DNA of 64,000 bases from positions 22,565,173 to 22,629,172 of the forward strand of contig NC_066853.1 of the NCBI RefSeq assembly GCF_001640805.2, read 5' to 3'. The notes under the pieces are model-generated. The model had not been told where the DNA came from and did not search any database. It saw nothing but the letters and a program-made list of their open reading frames with translations. This DNA comes from Lates calcarifer (lineage: Eukaryota; Chordata; Actinopteri; Centropomidae). Both the position numbers and the translations under genes were made by a program. This document shows, one piece after another, positions 1 to 13,889 of the stretch; within the stretch, counting starts at the first letter, position 1; each line of letters opens with the position of its first letter.

Positions 1-248
1 TGACTGCGTGTGTGGGCTGAAGACTGCTTTTCCTTATTAGGACAATAGAGGCACGTAAGGACAGTAATGTAACTTCAGGACACATGACAAGCAAACAAAT
101 TCATTTAATCTCTCTCAAGTGTGTTAAAATTTGATTATATTAAAGTCTATTAATTCTCTGCTGTGTTAGCTGGAACTGTCATATAGCTGGACCATATTTC
201 TTTAAAATCCCACTCTAACCCAGACCTCACCCACCCAGAGCCACTCAC

Positions 249-407
249 CAGTTTGATGTGCTGAATGGTGGCCTCCCGTGGAACATCCATCTGGATGTAG
301 ATACCAGTGGGCAGCAGAAAGTCCACAGTGATCTGGTCCGGAGCATGTCCGGCCAGGGGCGAGTGGGCCGCCCATATATCCAGGAGGTCTGTCATGGCAG
401 GAGGCAT
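249..407 (-). CDS. pik3cb: pik3cb, first coding exon (partial gene)
   Basis: This exon encodes the N-terminus of the PI3-kinase catalytic subunit p110-beta, which phosphorylates PIP2 to PIP3 at the plasma membrane in complex with a p85 regulatory subunit. The 53 codons begin MPPAMTDLLDIWA and include DFLLPTGIYIQMDVPREAT, very close to the human PIK3CB start and the beginning of its p85-binding (ABD) domain. The exon ends in phase 0 after ...HIKL at a good donor (CTG|GTGAGT). The splice acceptor is at 445-446, after a pyrimidine-rich tract, so the exon spans 249-444 with 37 nt of 5' UTR. The Met at 405-407 is the first in frame: joined to the upstream noncoding exon, an in-frame TAA (24822-24824) lies 14 sense codons before it. 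A second Met is at 393-395. The Ras-binding, C2, helical and kinase exons lie beyond the left edge. Orthology is supported by foxl2 next door. Confidence 0.93.
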
Positions 408-444
408 GGCAAGGGGCACCACACACCACCTCAACCATAAGGAC
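408..444 (-). other. pik3cb: pik3cb 5' UTR segment of exon 2
   Basis: This is the noncoding part of the exon between the splice acceptor (ccaccag|GTCC) and the predicted start Met. It contains an upstream ATG at 436-438 in a different frame. That frame stays open across the whole exon, so it would form a uORF overlapping the main start. The uATG context is weak at -3 (C), while the main Met has G at -3. Confidence 0.75.
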
Positions 445-2724
445 CTGGTGGGAGAGAGACAAATTTCAGACTGAGCTTCATGGTTTTAATGAGTGTAAAA
501 TTTATAGAAAAATACTTGAGTCCCCTTTTTTCAGATATACTTTTCCTCAATACGTAACTCAATTGAACTTAATTGAAGGGTACAGTTGGAGGACAGGTAC
601 AAATCAGCTTTTAAAAATATAATTACAGAGGTAAAGGTGGTAACTGAGGTTAGGGTGCTGGCAAATAACAACTTCAGAACTAACAGAGGGCAAATGGTAT
701 TATGAGTCATTCATTTTCTTGACATACAATGGACTCAACCAACATAAGGGCAAACATGCCTCGTGACAACATATTACAATCCCATGTTCTCATGACTGAC
801 AACACTTTCCTGGAAAACTTGCAATTCAGGGTGGTATTCTGGGAAGCCACTGGGTCATTCCTCACAGCTTACTGAGTTATTAAGGATAATTTAACCCCAG
901 TTTAAACAATCAAGAAAATTGTGTGTGCATAAGTTTAAGACCTGAGATGTCAAACATAGAGCATGTCAATTCATAGAGGAAAAGACACATAGCTGGAAGG
1001 AGGTAGTTTAAAAAGCTGACATTTTTAAGGAATTTTCATGAATTAAAGATAAGTAAAATCATGGCTATGTCAAAAAAACTACAAACTGATCATTTTACAG
1101 AGCTCAACAAATACTTGGTTCATCTTGTTATGTGTCAGCATCTGATGCTGCTCAAACAAACCAGTAATATGAATAAGCACAGCTTAAATTATTCAAGCAC
1201 TTCCAGCTACATTATAGAAACACCACTGTGCCTTTTTCTGTGATCTCTTTCATTAACAACATGCTGACAGGCTCAGACGATCCAGTGTCACTCTGTCCCT
1301 GTGGGGGCAGCACTGTGCTGGGTCCAGAGGGAGGCCGCTGGCTTTAACTTGGGTGAGGGCCAGTGCTCAGAAGAATGCCCACTAAACAAACAGTACAAAA
1401 GGTCAGCCTGACCAATCTGATCCTACCGGCACAGAACACATACACAATGATAACAGTCACACTTAAAGACAAATAATGCACGCATAAAAGTTCAGGCAAA
1501 TACATATGCACCATGCACGTTGTCTCTAAACACACATACATGCACACACAAAAACACAGAGCTGCTGCTGCTAAGGTAATTATCAAGGAGGGCAGGAGGG
1601 AGTTAGTCTCCTGTCTTACTTACCCAGCTCTTCTCAGAAAAAAAAAAATAAAACACTGGCTGGGAAAGGCAATTTCTGTCAGCCAATGAGAAATGCAGGG
1701 TCCTTAAAAAAGTCAGTGCATGCAATGAAACACTGCAAACAAACAATTCAGGGATAAAAATCAAACACACATGAGGACACATAAACACATGCATGCCGCA
1801 TGTTGACTGCAGGGAGTTCCACTGATCTACAGTAAGTGGCTTCCCAGCTGTTGGTGTAAAAAAAGCCACAGCCTGGTTCCATTTTGGCTTGTGCCTCAAC
1901 CACAGCTGTACAGTCACACCACTTCCACCTGCCTTTTTCTCATTACCTAGTCCTCAAGTGGACTAGTACATTAACTCTTCCACTAGGCCACAGGTCCATC
2001 TCCATTTCTTCTCTATCTGCCCATTAAAAATGACAGCCCTGATTGCCTCTAATGGTCTTTCCCCTCCAAGTTAAGTGCTTGAGCTACCAGCAGATGAACC
2101 ATTGTTATGCCATGCGCCTGCAATATCTGTGGTGCATTTGGAGCCACAGTCTCAGCCACTTAACATTATCAGCCATGCAAATGGAAAACAATCTTGTGCA
2201 CTTCTCTATGTTGTTCAAACTGTAGATTGCTGTCTGAACATCTCTTAAAGACAATCTGCAGTTACAGAATATGATGAAGGATGGTGCACACAAAATCACT
2301 TAAACACGTTATTGTCATACTGCACAGGAATGTTTAGATATGAAATAATGCCCAAATATACAGGACAATATTTTACTCACTGACACAGACACACTTCCAG
2401 GCAGCGACAAGAGAATACACAACAACACAAGAAGCCATTCAAATCAGCAGTTGAAGGGCAGACAATGGCGAGTCACAAAGGTGCACAGTTACATACATGA
2501 AAAGTAACATGACACCCAGCATGTCTGTCTGATACAATGACAACACTGGGTGGTCAGGGATGGATGAACAAACGCATGAGCATGCACGTCTATGCATATG
2601 AGCACAAGTCTCATTAATAATAGGCTTCAAGAATGTGTTTTCGCACTAGACAGCTTGAATAGTGTCTCATCCTGCTGTGATGCCGACACACTCATCCTCT
2701 CGCTCCCTCTGTCTCACTTACACT

Positions 2725-2762
2725 TATACACACACACACACACGCACACTGTATATACACAG
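2725..2762. repeat. short CA microsatellite
   Basis: A short (CA)n run, interrupted by cg and tat, lies within pik3cb intron 1. Confidence 0.7.
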
Positions 2763-5700
2763 GTGAGCAGGGTTATTGAGGATGTGATGGCAGACAGCCA
2801 GAGGTCTGCTGTGAGGTCAGGTTTCAGTGGAAGGATCAGAAGAGAACAAGTGGGTTTGCAAGATCAGGGAGAGAGTTTCATGTGACAACAAACAGAAGAG
2901 CCTGAAGGGATCCATTCAGTTAGCCAACATTAGCAGAAGTAAACAATGTGTATGTATGTCTGACACGCTTTGATAATCATTTGTGTTGGAAAGTGCAAAG
3001 ATACAATCCTACTTATGTGTGTGTTGTCTGGTTTTTGTGCAAACCGAGGCAGATTTTGTATTTATATAACAGTTTTAAAAACAACTGTAATTTCAATGCA
3101 TTTACCTTAATTTTGTGTTAATTTTCCTTATGCAGGAGATTCACTACTGTCTAAATGTGACCTTGCTTGTTTCCTTTCACAAAATTAAATGCAGCTGCCT
3201 GGGATGAAAATAAAACTGTCATTGCTCACATCTTTTAATCTTGATGTCTGATCAAATATGTGCAAATGCACTAGAAAGGGGTGTGTCGGTAAATCAAAGG
3301 AGAGAAAGTAGATCAAAGAGAAGCACAGCTGAGAGACAGACTGGTTAAAAAATCCCACTGACTGTCAAAGGTGAATGAGAACATAACTACCAACATACAG
3401 ACCACTGTGTTGAAACCAACCCACTAAGATATACCTCAGATAACACAGATGAAGCAAATCGTTGCTTGTAATGGCAGTAGTTCCTCTGAACCAATGACAG
3501 TGACATGTTGTGAAGGCTTTCATGCCCAGATGCATTGATGGTTATTTAAACACTGGTGTTACTCAGCACTCTCTTTCTAAAGCTCTCTCTGTCTGACAGT
3601 AAGAGGCCTGTGAGACTCTTTACAATGGAGTGTGTGTGTCCATGTGTCTCTCTCTGTGTGTGTGACTGATTGAAAAAGAACAGCTAACATAAATGGTGTG
3701 TGCATGTGTTTGTTTGTGGGTGTGTAAAAGGCCATGCCTGGTGATTAAGAGTCAGTCCTGTGACACGTTTTCTTCCCCATTGTGCTAAAAATAAAGTTGA
3801 CAAAGAGGACCTGGGACCCCTTCACCTCTCCACTACAACCACTGTGTGTATGGAGTATGGAGACATATACACAGGTAACACGGAGACTGTCTGAGTCAGC
3901 ATTTCCACCTCTGGGAAAGCAGAGCGTGTGTGTGTAGAGGTGTAGGTGTGTGGCTTCATCCAGCACATCTCTCTGAATAAAGACAAACATTAAAAGCATC
4001 TCACATGTAGAATGTAAAAAGTTGATGGACAGAAGCCATTCAACAGGTGGAAACACTAAAGATACTCTAGTTACAGCTTCAAAAATTTCAATTTGCTACT
4101 TTTCTCTATTTTCTATCTTCGTAAATCGATATCTTTTGGACTGTTGGTTGGACTAAAAATGCAATTTAAGAACGTTGCACTGGGAAGTTTGATTTGTGTA
4201 TTTTTCATAGTTTTCACAGGTTTTATGACTGAATGATAAACACATTAATTGAGAAAAAACAAACAAACAAAACACCTAAAAAACCCAACAGATTTATCAG
4301 TAATGAAAAATGGTTAATTGCAGCACTAATTTCATCATCACATGATATTAACATTCACAATCAATCTACTTCCTTTGGCATCATAATGCTACCACTGTGT
4401 ATCTTGTTTCACTTTCAGCCACTAACCACAGAAGGCACAGAGTGAAACATAGAGCTTATGAAGCTATAACACAACAAAGCTAAGTGCTGCAGACTAAACA
4501 CTGGAATAATAAGAAGCGAGGACACACTCTGAAACTCATCCCAGCAACAGCAGACTTTTTCTCTGAGTCGAATGACTGCTAAACACACAACAAATAGGTT
4601 AGCACAGGTAACTACACAGAGCAATGTAATCTGTCAGAGTGGTAAAAATGAATCATCATTGCCTGTAGCTTGGAGCACAGTGCACTTACTATGTTAAAAT
4701 ATGGCTGATTATGAATGTGTACTGGCCTGTAGGTTAACAGAAAAGCTGTCAGACTCAACAGTATGTGTTTGTCTGGTTTATGTGTGGAAAAGCGGTCAGC
4801 TGGGGTGTTTGTCTGTGTACTGTGGCTGGATTGTGTGTATAAGTGAGTCACCATTTGAGCAGTTCTAGCGTTTACTGTACTTAGGAGTGGATGTAGGTGG
4901 TGTCTGTAGATAGTAAACACACACTCCGGTATAATAGTCATTTTAACTCTGACATGCTGTGGCTGGGTCAGTGACTGGACATGTTTATGTGTGCATGTAG
5001 GAATATGTTTGCAGGTAACAAGTTGCATTCACTTTGAGAAATTCTGAACCGTTCTGCCACTCATCATATTTTTTGCCTCACGTTCTTCTGCTACTATTTC
5101 TTTGTCTCATTCATTATGCAATCCACCTATTGATGCTTTGATTTTTAGATCTTTGCTGCATCCTACAACTATTTATTACTCCAGCTCCCCAGTTCCTCCA
5201 CAAGGATCAGTTTCATCTGATGTTACAAATCAAATCATCATCTTAGTGCTGTTTCCTACAGAAAACAAAGAAGCATCATGCTCGGAAATAGAGATGAGGA
5301 AGCGCTGTGTAACCAAATCCCCTGTAAAATATTCTCCCAGCCACTGAAGAACAAATTATCTCCATACATACTGTATCCGAAAGGAAATGTGAATGAAGTG
5401 AGTAGGAGCGTGTGTGAGTGGAGGCATGTGTTGGGGTGTGTTTGTGAACCAACCACATCCAGACAGCTAAGAGTCACACTAACCACCTCTAGTGACACAC
5501 TGGTAAACGCCTACTTCTGAGACAGGAAGCGATGACAGCAGACAGGAAGTGAGTGACAAACAACAACCGGAGCAAAAGTCCCAACCAGTCATTCATAAAA
5601 AGCTGATCAACGCTGAATCAGAGGCTGAGTTGCTATTCTTACTCTGAAGAGTTACTTCTGATGGTGTTTACTGTGCTCTAGTCAAATCAAGATAACGTTA

Positions 5701-6944
5701 TCAGTTGGATGAGAGGAAGATAAAATATCTTTGCATAGCTTGCATGCACAACGTTTGTTTATGTAAATGTACAGTTCAACAGAACTCATGGCACACACAC
5801 AAGTGCAGTATGCACGTGTGTATGCACTTCTCTAAGACAGTAAGCTCTTATAATGTAATAACAAAATTTGTCTATTATGAAGAAAAAAGGTTAAGGGTGC
5901 TAGCATAAAAAAAAGCCTGTTCAGACTTAAACTGAAGTGAAGCAGAAATTTAGGCAGAGGTGCACAAGTTGAAAATGCTTCAACCTGAGTAATAATATTA
6001 GTGCTTATCCATTTCATAAAAAAATACATGGACAAAAGTAAAACCTGAAGCAAAATAACAGAAATGACTGTAGTTGTGAGTTCAGTCTGAGCTGTCTCAC
6101 ACACACTATACTGAGCACAGTTGATGTATACACTGCTAGCTAGGTAGATTTAACATCTGAAGAGAATGTTGTTTTTGGCAAGGGTCCGAGAAGGTTGTGA
6201 GAGATTCTCTCCACCTTTGAATGCCTACTGTTTCCCCTTATATCTACATTCATAACTACCTTTCCTGTTCCTTCAGTAATGCTCTTTGTTCTCCTGACTA
6301 GGCTCAAGCCTTTGCTGCTGCACATCCCCCTAGTATGTCAGTCATCTTATGTCCTAGCAGTGGGATGAATCAATCAGCCTTCCAAACAATCTTACAGTCA
6401 TCAGGTAGATGACAGAGGAGGTCAGCTCCCAGAGCATCGCTGTAACATCACTTCATCATGGACGAACATCTTGTATAATGGATTATGACATTATGGTGTT
6501 TTTAATGAGGTATTTTGTGCTGAGCATGAATAAACTTCCTACTGCATTAGAGTGAGGTTATAATTCACTTGTAATCTCAGTGACATTTGTCACATGGCTG
6601 TTAATCCACCACGACACTAATATCCAATCCACTCCCTATAGTTATATCACAGGCAAGAAAAGAAAACACAATATAGAATGAAAGTTACATCATACTTCTT
6701 CAATAGCCTTGTCTGAAAATCTCATGTGACAGCTGTGCGCTAACACATCAAAGTACCTCTATCCGTGACATCATGATGAGTCACCCTGCCAGATAGATTG
6801 TGACAGTGCAAGTCTGCAATGTGACTGTATCAAGTTTGAATGACATTAGGGGTCTAATGTGTCCTCCCTGCCTTCTATTTCTGCATATGCATCAGGAGGA
6901 CCAGGTCATCAGCTGAGTGGAGGAGGGATGGACGGAGACAGAAA

Positions 6945-6969
6945 GGGGTGGGGGTGGGGGAGCAATGGG
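6945..6969 (+). other. G-quadruplex motif
   Basis: Four G-tracts (GGGG, GGGGG, GGGGG, GGG) are separated by loops of 1, 1 and 6 bases, which fits the canonical G3+N1-7 pattern. The motif is in pik3cb intron 1, and the G-rich strand is opposite to the transcript. Function is unknown. Confidence 0.6.
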
Positions 6970-7778
6970 AGCAGATCCTTTTCATGCACACCACAGACTG
7001 CTCTGAGGGCAATGCAAAATCCATTCAACAATTCTCACTAATGCCAATAAAAACACATTGTAAAGATGTTAGAAAGATAAAATTATATCATTTTTAAATG
7101 TGTACATGTTTCATCTTGGTAATTTACAGTGCACAGAGGAGAAATGGTGATGTTCTAAGAGCAAAGAGTTGTCACACCAAATGTAGTTTTTTTCCAGTTA
7201 AATGCATGTTAATTAATAAATACTATTCATGGCATTATATTTGATAACATTGTAGTGTCACTGGGTACCCTATGGTGAATCCACAGAGATAATAATTGTG
7301 TTTTTATGTATCATGAGGTAGTTTTCCACATTACTGTATAACACCAATTTTTCTGTGTTATTTGCAAAAAAAAAGTATATATATCTGTCCTACTGCCTAA
7401 AGTTACTCTCCAGTTATGTCACAGCAGTAGTTGTGCCTCTCACAACTGATGGAAAACACCTGCAGTCACATCACAGACCAGGTGTGGACAAAACACAATC
7501 ATTAACCACTTTTGTTTGCCTAGCAACTATGTTCTCTTGAAGTGAAACCATCTGAACACCAGGGATATTACGTACTAAACTTCCCATGTTGAAAACATGA
7601 TTTCACAAGTTCCACTTAGCAGGCAGTATCAGTTTGAACGTGCCCAGAACACACCATCCACACTGAACTGTGTCATGCATGAGCAAGAGTGTGTAGTAAA
7701 AACAGCACAGCAATGTCGGAGTCATTTCAACTAGGGGTGGGTCATATGGATAAAATCTGCTATCACAGTAGCTGCCAT

Positions 7779-8090
7779 TTTATTACATACACCTGGCTAA
7801 AACTAATGCAGTCTAAAGCAACCGTCCTGCATTAAGCCCTGCCTTCATGATGCTCACTTTTTGTTGAAACAGTTTTAGGGAGGTATTGACTGAACTTTAC
7901 GGTCATTTTGGAAGATGTTGTTGGTGCTGTTGAATTGTATTGTGTTATACTGACAGATGTTCCTATTATTTCATCCACTCTATTTACATCAATGATGGTA
8001 AGCTACATAAAAAAAACACTTCTCTAAGACATGAAGGTAGAATTTATTGCAGGACTATTGTATTAGACTGCATTACCTCATAAACTGAGT
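7779..8090. mobile_element. MITE-like inverted-repeat element
   Basis: Two arms about 230 bp apart are inverted copies. The left arm at about 7804-7835 carries aatgcagtcta followed by tcctgca. The right arm at about 8045-8076 carries the complement (tgcagga, then tagactgcatt). Flanking words (tacacctggctaaaa on the left, cataaactgagtg on the right) resemble the ends of common teleost miniature DNA transposons. No coding capacity is visible. The ends are approximate because the copy is diverged. Confidence 0.6.
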
Positions 8091-9364
8091 GTATATTTGC
8101 ATGTCATGGTAATTTTGTCAATTGTGATATAGTGAATCACCTTCAGCATATTCATGCTAAAACCCCATGACACATATTGCCATTAAGCATCCCTGCTCAA
8201 TGATATGCAAAATTGCCAGAAATGACCTCCTATAACCAGAAACATAAAAGGAATCGTTAAATGAAATCTCTGTTAATCTCTGTAAATTATGTCATGGCAT
8301 ACAGCATATATCATCATCATTACTGGAACTTAGATCTAGCCTTTCTGGTTTGTCTACACAGGTTTCAGCAAGATTTCCTGTCACATGATGTTTCAAGCTC
8401 CATGTGCTATTTGGAATTGCAGATTAACTTAAGGATAACAACAGCTAATTACACATTAGACAATATACTGAACAAGCAGTTCAATTAAAGGATAATATAT
8501 CCCTAAAATGACACAGCAACTTAAATTCATTCACTGATTTCACCTTTATGGACTTTTAGACACAAACATCAAACAATGAGATGTGAGGGTTACAATGCTG
8601 ACAGAGGGTTAAAGAAGTGCCTGTACACCAGAGCTCCTTGTTGACATACATATTGTGTGCAGAGTCATCTGTCATTGTAACACTTGCACATGCAACAACA
8701 AGTACACATAAATCAACTGTCATCAGTCAATAAACTACCAGGGAACAGTTAAAGTATCTGGTAGTAAAGAAAGTATATAATTATGCCTCAGTATTCTAAG
8801 AGGTCATACTGGGATTGTGATGTTTTTTACTTGAGGAGTACATAAGGTGAGGAGAGTGCCTGGAACAGAAGGAGCAAAAGAGGAGTGAATGTCTTTATGT
8901 GATAATAACACTTGCATTAGTGACCATGGTAATATGCTTCATTTCTTAGAAAGGATATCAATTAGCCTACATTTAGAGAAAATTACAGCACATTAAAATA
9001 TTGCAAGATACATTAGGCAGATAAAATGATTAGCATTAAGAGCTTGTAATCACCTTGTTGATAATTCAAGAGCAATATAATATGATAATCATATTAATTG
9101 TTATTAATAGAGTATGAGTTCATCCTATTAACATCCATCTCTGTCTGTGCATGTGAGGAGGGGGATGAAAGAGTGGTGGTGTGGGAGCAAACCAGATGAG
9201 CAAGGGTGATTTTCCACAGTCTGAATCAGTACACAGACACAAATTAAGTGAGGAGAAGTACACAAGAACACACAAAGACAAACATAGGCACTAACATGGA
9301 TCTCTATCCATGACTCAACTGTCAGACTTTTCACACCAGAGATGAGAATCAAAACAGGGGATGG

Positions 9365-9387
9365 ACCGGGGTGGGGGGTGGGGGGGT
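9365..9387 (+). other. G-rich tract (three long G-runs)
   Basis: The runs GGGG, GGGGGG and GGGGGGG are separated by single T residues. A quadruplex is possible if the longest run contributes two tracts. It is intronic in pik3cb. Confidence 0.45.
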
Positions 9388-10517
9388 GATTCAAGATGAC
9401 TGGACAAAGAGGCTGTGGTGGAGGATAGATGGAAAGATGTTGACAGCCTTAAAAAAAAAAGAACAAAGTAAGCAAATAAGACACAGATGAGCTGATCCTT
9501 CAGGTAAAGTATGAATGTGAGGCTAGGATAACATCAGAAGAAGAAGTAAAACAGATCCATTGGTGATAGATAACAACAGAGAGAGGGAGATAGAGGAAAG
9601 AAAGAGATGTGGAAATGCAAAGTGTGATACAATGTGTGACTGTAGTGGGTGGATCCAACTGGGCTGGGTGTCCACAATAAGCCTCTGTTTTTGGCAAGTG
9701 TGTGTGTATATTTGTATGTGTATGTGCGTGCCAGTGAGGACAGTCCCGTGCCCTGCACAAACACTGCCCTTGTGTTGCCCTTGCCCCCATCAACCCCCAC
9801 AACCAACCCCCCCCTCCTTACAGCATTTCTCTCCCTCACTCAGACACACACAAAGCCCTATCAGCTTGGCCTCACACACACTGAGTTCCAGTAAAAACAC
9901 AGAGGCTGGAGGGGGCAACGGGGTCACATGGCACTGGTCACATAGTGCCCCCCTACAATAAACAACTCCACTCACATGGTTTACTGTATTTTGTTGTGCC
10001 AGATCTGTAGCTTGAGGTGGCTGACTCACACCTTCAGTAGCTTCCATACAGCAACACAAGGCCTCCAGGGTCAGTGCCTGAGCACATGTAAATAAGCTAC
10101 TTTTTTTGTCTGAGCGCTACTGATTAAAGTCAATACAACAGCAAATACATGTCAGCTACTCTGACAGACATGCAAGCAGAGAGACAGACTCAGCACCCAA
10201 ACATAGCTGATGTTTACCATACCTTTACTGAAAAGCTAAAGGCTATGCAAACTCTTACCACAACCACATATCATTATTCAAAACAAGCTCTGATATACCC
10301 ACAGCACAGACACAAGGAAGCCTACACATAGGCAAATTTTGTCTTGCCAATCTGATTCTGTGAAACAGGAAATTAAGAAATTCAATGAAAGCATATCCAT
10401 ACACAGACTGCTAATTTCTGCATCTTTGCCTCATTCACTCTTGACAATCAAACACAATTAACGCAATTTCTCGGAAGAGCTTTACAAAAATAAATCTTAC
10501 TCTTTTATGAGTATACC

Positions 10518-10525
10518 TGACGTCA
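10518..10525. promoter_or_regulatory. CRE-type motif TGACGTCA
   Basis: This is a perfect CREB/ATF palindrome in pik3cb intron 1. Two further perfect copies lie at 20016-20023 and 22317-22324. This is motif evidence only. Confidence 0.3.
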
Positions 10526-12338
10526 TAAAAACAAGAACTGATCTGTTCTGATTGCTATAGTAAGGGCTGCCTCTGACACCCTCCCCTCTTTGCCTCAGTG
10601 TCCAGTGATAGCAGATGATATGCAGGCTGAGTGGAGGTGGCGGGTATGGTTCTTCCTGTTTTGATGTCGAGCAGGATCACGCACTAACAGCTGCTCTATG
10701 AGGGTGACATAAGGATTAGCTTTTGTTCCATTTGACACAACAGCTTCTCTTTTGAAAAGGACAGGGGAAGCTTTCCTTGGAAACTCTGACAAAGAGGAAA
10801 CAATGAACAGCTATCATTAGAGTGTCAATATGTTGTAGACACTTTTTTTCTATTGAGGTCAATATTTTTCCACTGAAGACAACATCAACCTCTCTTACAA
10901 CTGTATCTTTTTTAATAACTGTAAGTGAAACTGCAACCAACCACTTTAATTTCATAGTATCAAACATTGTTGCCAACACTTCAGCACTGTATAAAAATAT
11001 TATTATGACTTCAGCTTTTCTTGATCAATCATCTGGCAATGATTCCTCAAAAGTGGGAAGTTTGAAAATAGATTTAAAGAAAATCCCAGCCTGTCACACA
11101 CAGTCACATAGCCTCCACAGGACTGCTATACAGCCACTGATTATATCAAGACACAGTGGAAAGAAAGGAACAAAAATAACACAGATCTGCCGTGAATGTA
11201 GCGGGATGGCTCCCACACACACTGCTGATTTTTCAGTATTCGTCTCCCAGCATCTTGCCAAACCACCATTTATCTCCCTCATAAACAAAGGACCACACAT
11301 TGGCACTGAATGACACACACACACCCGCCTGGAAATGAGAGTTATTTCTTGGCTCCGGCTATCATCTCGCTATAGAGGTGACTGGGTTGCTGGGAACACG
11401 CTGCTGTTAATGACATGGTAATGTCCACATCTCCAGTTTATACATCCATCCATCTGTCTGCACTGCTTGACTCCGCACACACTGTCTTGCCACAGCGTCC
11501 CTTTCTGTTTAACTATTAATACAGCAAACACAAGCCAGCGTTATCCACAAGAATCAATGCCACACAGACACATAGTTAAATACATCTGTTGTTTTTGCAG
11601 ACAGGAAATATGCATGTAAAGTGCCTTTCTTTTCTCTCCAGCTATAATTAGTTAACTGTAGCAGTGCACTGTCCAGCTGAAAACACAGGCTAGTTTAGTT
11701 GCACACAACCTCTGTGATACTTTGGGTAGCAAGGTCAGTGCCATACAGTTAATGCCACCCAAACATGCTCCTGAGAATGCACCCAAGGGCAGGGCTTCCT
11801 AGGATTGTGCGAGTGAAAGAGTTTTGGCACATTGCTTAGTGTTAATACTAAAAGCAAGAACAACATCGAGAGGTCATTTCAAGAGGGGAAAAAGCAAAGC
11901 AGACATTTCTCATTTGTCTTATGAGAACCTATGTGATGATCTTGAAGTGCCATTGAAACTCACTCTGCTTATGGTGATTACATAGCGGCGTTTGTGGGAA
12001 GATCACCGGAGACAGAACATAGCATGAGTAATTGGATCAAGCTATTTTTCCACATTTGAGTAGGAGTGAAAGGGGAGGGGGGAGGCAGAGAGCGCAGGTG
12101 GGAGGCATCTGTACTGATTATTGGTGCTTATTGGCCACCAGTAGTGATTGATAGCAGGAAATGTGGTTATTATGCTGATAGATGCCAAAGCTGCACCTGT
12201 ACCACCACATTTATAAAGTATAACATCTGAGAGGAGGAAGACTGTTTACTCTGCCAGCACTGACACCTGGCACACATGCCATCATGGTGAAGAGAAGCAG
12301 GAAATAAAATTGAAAAACAGAGCTTGAGTATGTATGTT

Positions 12339-12560
12339 TTAGGGCTCGACTAATGGGTGTTTTCATTATCAATTAATGTATTAATTACTTTTTTTTTATA
12401 ACTGATCACCTGGTCTATTAGGTGTCAGAATATAATGGAAAACTGTCATCACAGTTTCCCAAAGTTCAACAGCAGTCAAAGCCCAAAGGTATTCAGTTTG
12501 CTAAAACATGAACCATTAATTGATTATAAGACGTGTTGCAGATTAATACAAAGAGGGAGA
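12339..12560. repeat. Diverged teleost interspersed repeat
   Basis: The text begins agggctcgactaatg, continues ttttcattatcaattaatg, and later has tggtctattaggtgtcagaa and cacagtttcccaaag. This layout resembles a very common fish repeat that starts agggctgcaactaacgatt. It is an old, mutated copy, and its right boundary is unclear. Recognition is from memory of fish genomic sequence, not a search. Confidence 0.55.
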
Positions 12561-13254
12561 AAAAGACACATTTTAATGAACAAGCTGTTGATAAGCAGTA
12601 GACATTGCACTTGGTGACAACCAGGGTTGAAATTGGGTCAGCAGTACTGAGAGTGCCACAGTTCAGTGATCTAATGGTTCATTTTACATTACCATTCATC
12701 CAATCACCACATCTGTTCTAAAAAGGGCTTTCTGATCAGCTCACGGCAACTACTTACCACAGCGAGCGAAAAAAGCATCTGTATAGACACTCAGTCGCCA
12801 CTTTATTATGAGCGCTGTAAAGGTGGATGTTGCAGCAGGCCTGTTGTGCTATTGAATTGCATGAGTTTGAATCAGTGCACAGTCGAAAGTCTAGTTGAAA
12901 ATAGCACAAGGTACAACACTTGTGACAAGGAAATGACTGCCAAGTGTAGCAACTGCTCACACTTGATGAAGCACCTAAGACTTTGCAATGTTGACTTAAG
13001 CCAAGAAAACAACAAGGGAAAATTAAGGAAGCAAAAGAGATACTTACAAACACATAGCTACACAAGCATGTACACACACACTCTAGTTATACACTGAAAA
13101 TGATGCAGTGTACTGTCATGGTGCAACACTGATCTCTGACGTGAAAGTGAAGCATGCTGGCTGATTTCCATTCATTCCCCGCCTGTCAGGATGAGGCCCA
13201 CTCTCCCAAATTCCAGCTAAGTCAGTGCTCCATTCCTTCTCTCCCACTTTCCCA

Positions 13255-13302
13255 GACACACACACACACACAGACACACAAAGACACACATAGACACACA
13301 CA
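13255..13302. repeat. CA-rich microsatellite (CACACAGA type)
   Basis: The run contains interrupted CA units with aga and tag breaks. A C-run followed by (CA)n lies 50 bp further on. Confidence 0.8.
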
Positions 13303-13351
13303 GCATAACACAGGTAAAGTAGGTCAAGATAATTACATGATGCAGCATGCT

Positions 13352-13374
13352 CCCCCCCCCCCCACACACACACA
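13352..13374. repeat. poly-C / CA simple repeat
   Basis: A 12-base C run flows directly into (CA)n. It is a low-complexity site within pik3cb intron 1. Confidence 0.8.
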
Positions 13375-13889
13375 GCCAAACATAAAGGTTTTACCTGCTG
13401 TTTCCTAAAGTCTCTTATTTCCTGTGCCTCTGCTCCTCGCTGGGGGTGTCTGGATAGCTTCTGGGACACTGCATCTGATGGACGAAAGGACAAACTGACT
13501 GTTAGGGGAGGGGGAATGATGTCTGGGAGCTGTTTCTTTAAGAGTGTGTGTTCCTATTGTGCATAAGAAGGAGGTGAGGTTAAAGATCAAGTTTAGGAGA
13601 CATTAAATACATGTGTGTGTGTAAAGTGATTGATCTAACATGGAAAATGGAAACATAACAAGGTGTGGTTTGCTCTGTAAGTAAGATACTGTGCACTGAG
13701 TGTTTGTCGGCATGTCTGCATCACCTGATGTAATCTCCACACACACTCAAAGGGGCCCCAGCTGCCCCGTCATTTGAGATAAGGCAACAGAAAGTACAGA
13801 GCACTCAAAATGCCCCCTCTGACCCCTTTTTCACCGTCCCTACTTCTTACTTCTCCTTTTTCTATGATATCTAATCATTTCCCTTTCAC

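Noticed and set aside
10822..11313. 163-codon open frame, plus strand, in pik3cb intron 1
   Set aside because: It begins at GTG, has no recognisable domain, no splice context and simple AT-driven composition. About this length is expected by chance in 64 kb read in six frames.
12780..12850. Match to fish repeat end (cactcagtcgccactttatta)
   Set aside because: Too short and diverged to delimit as an element.
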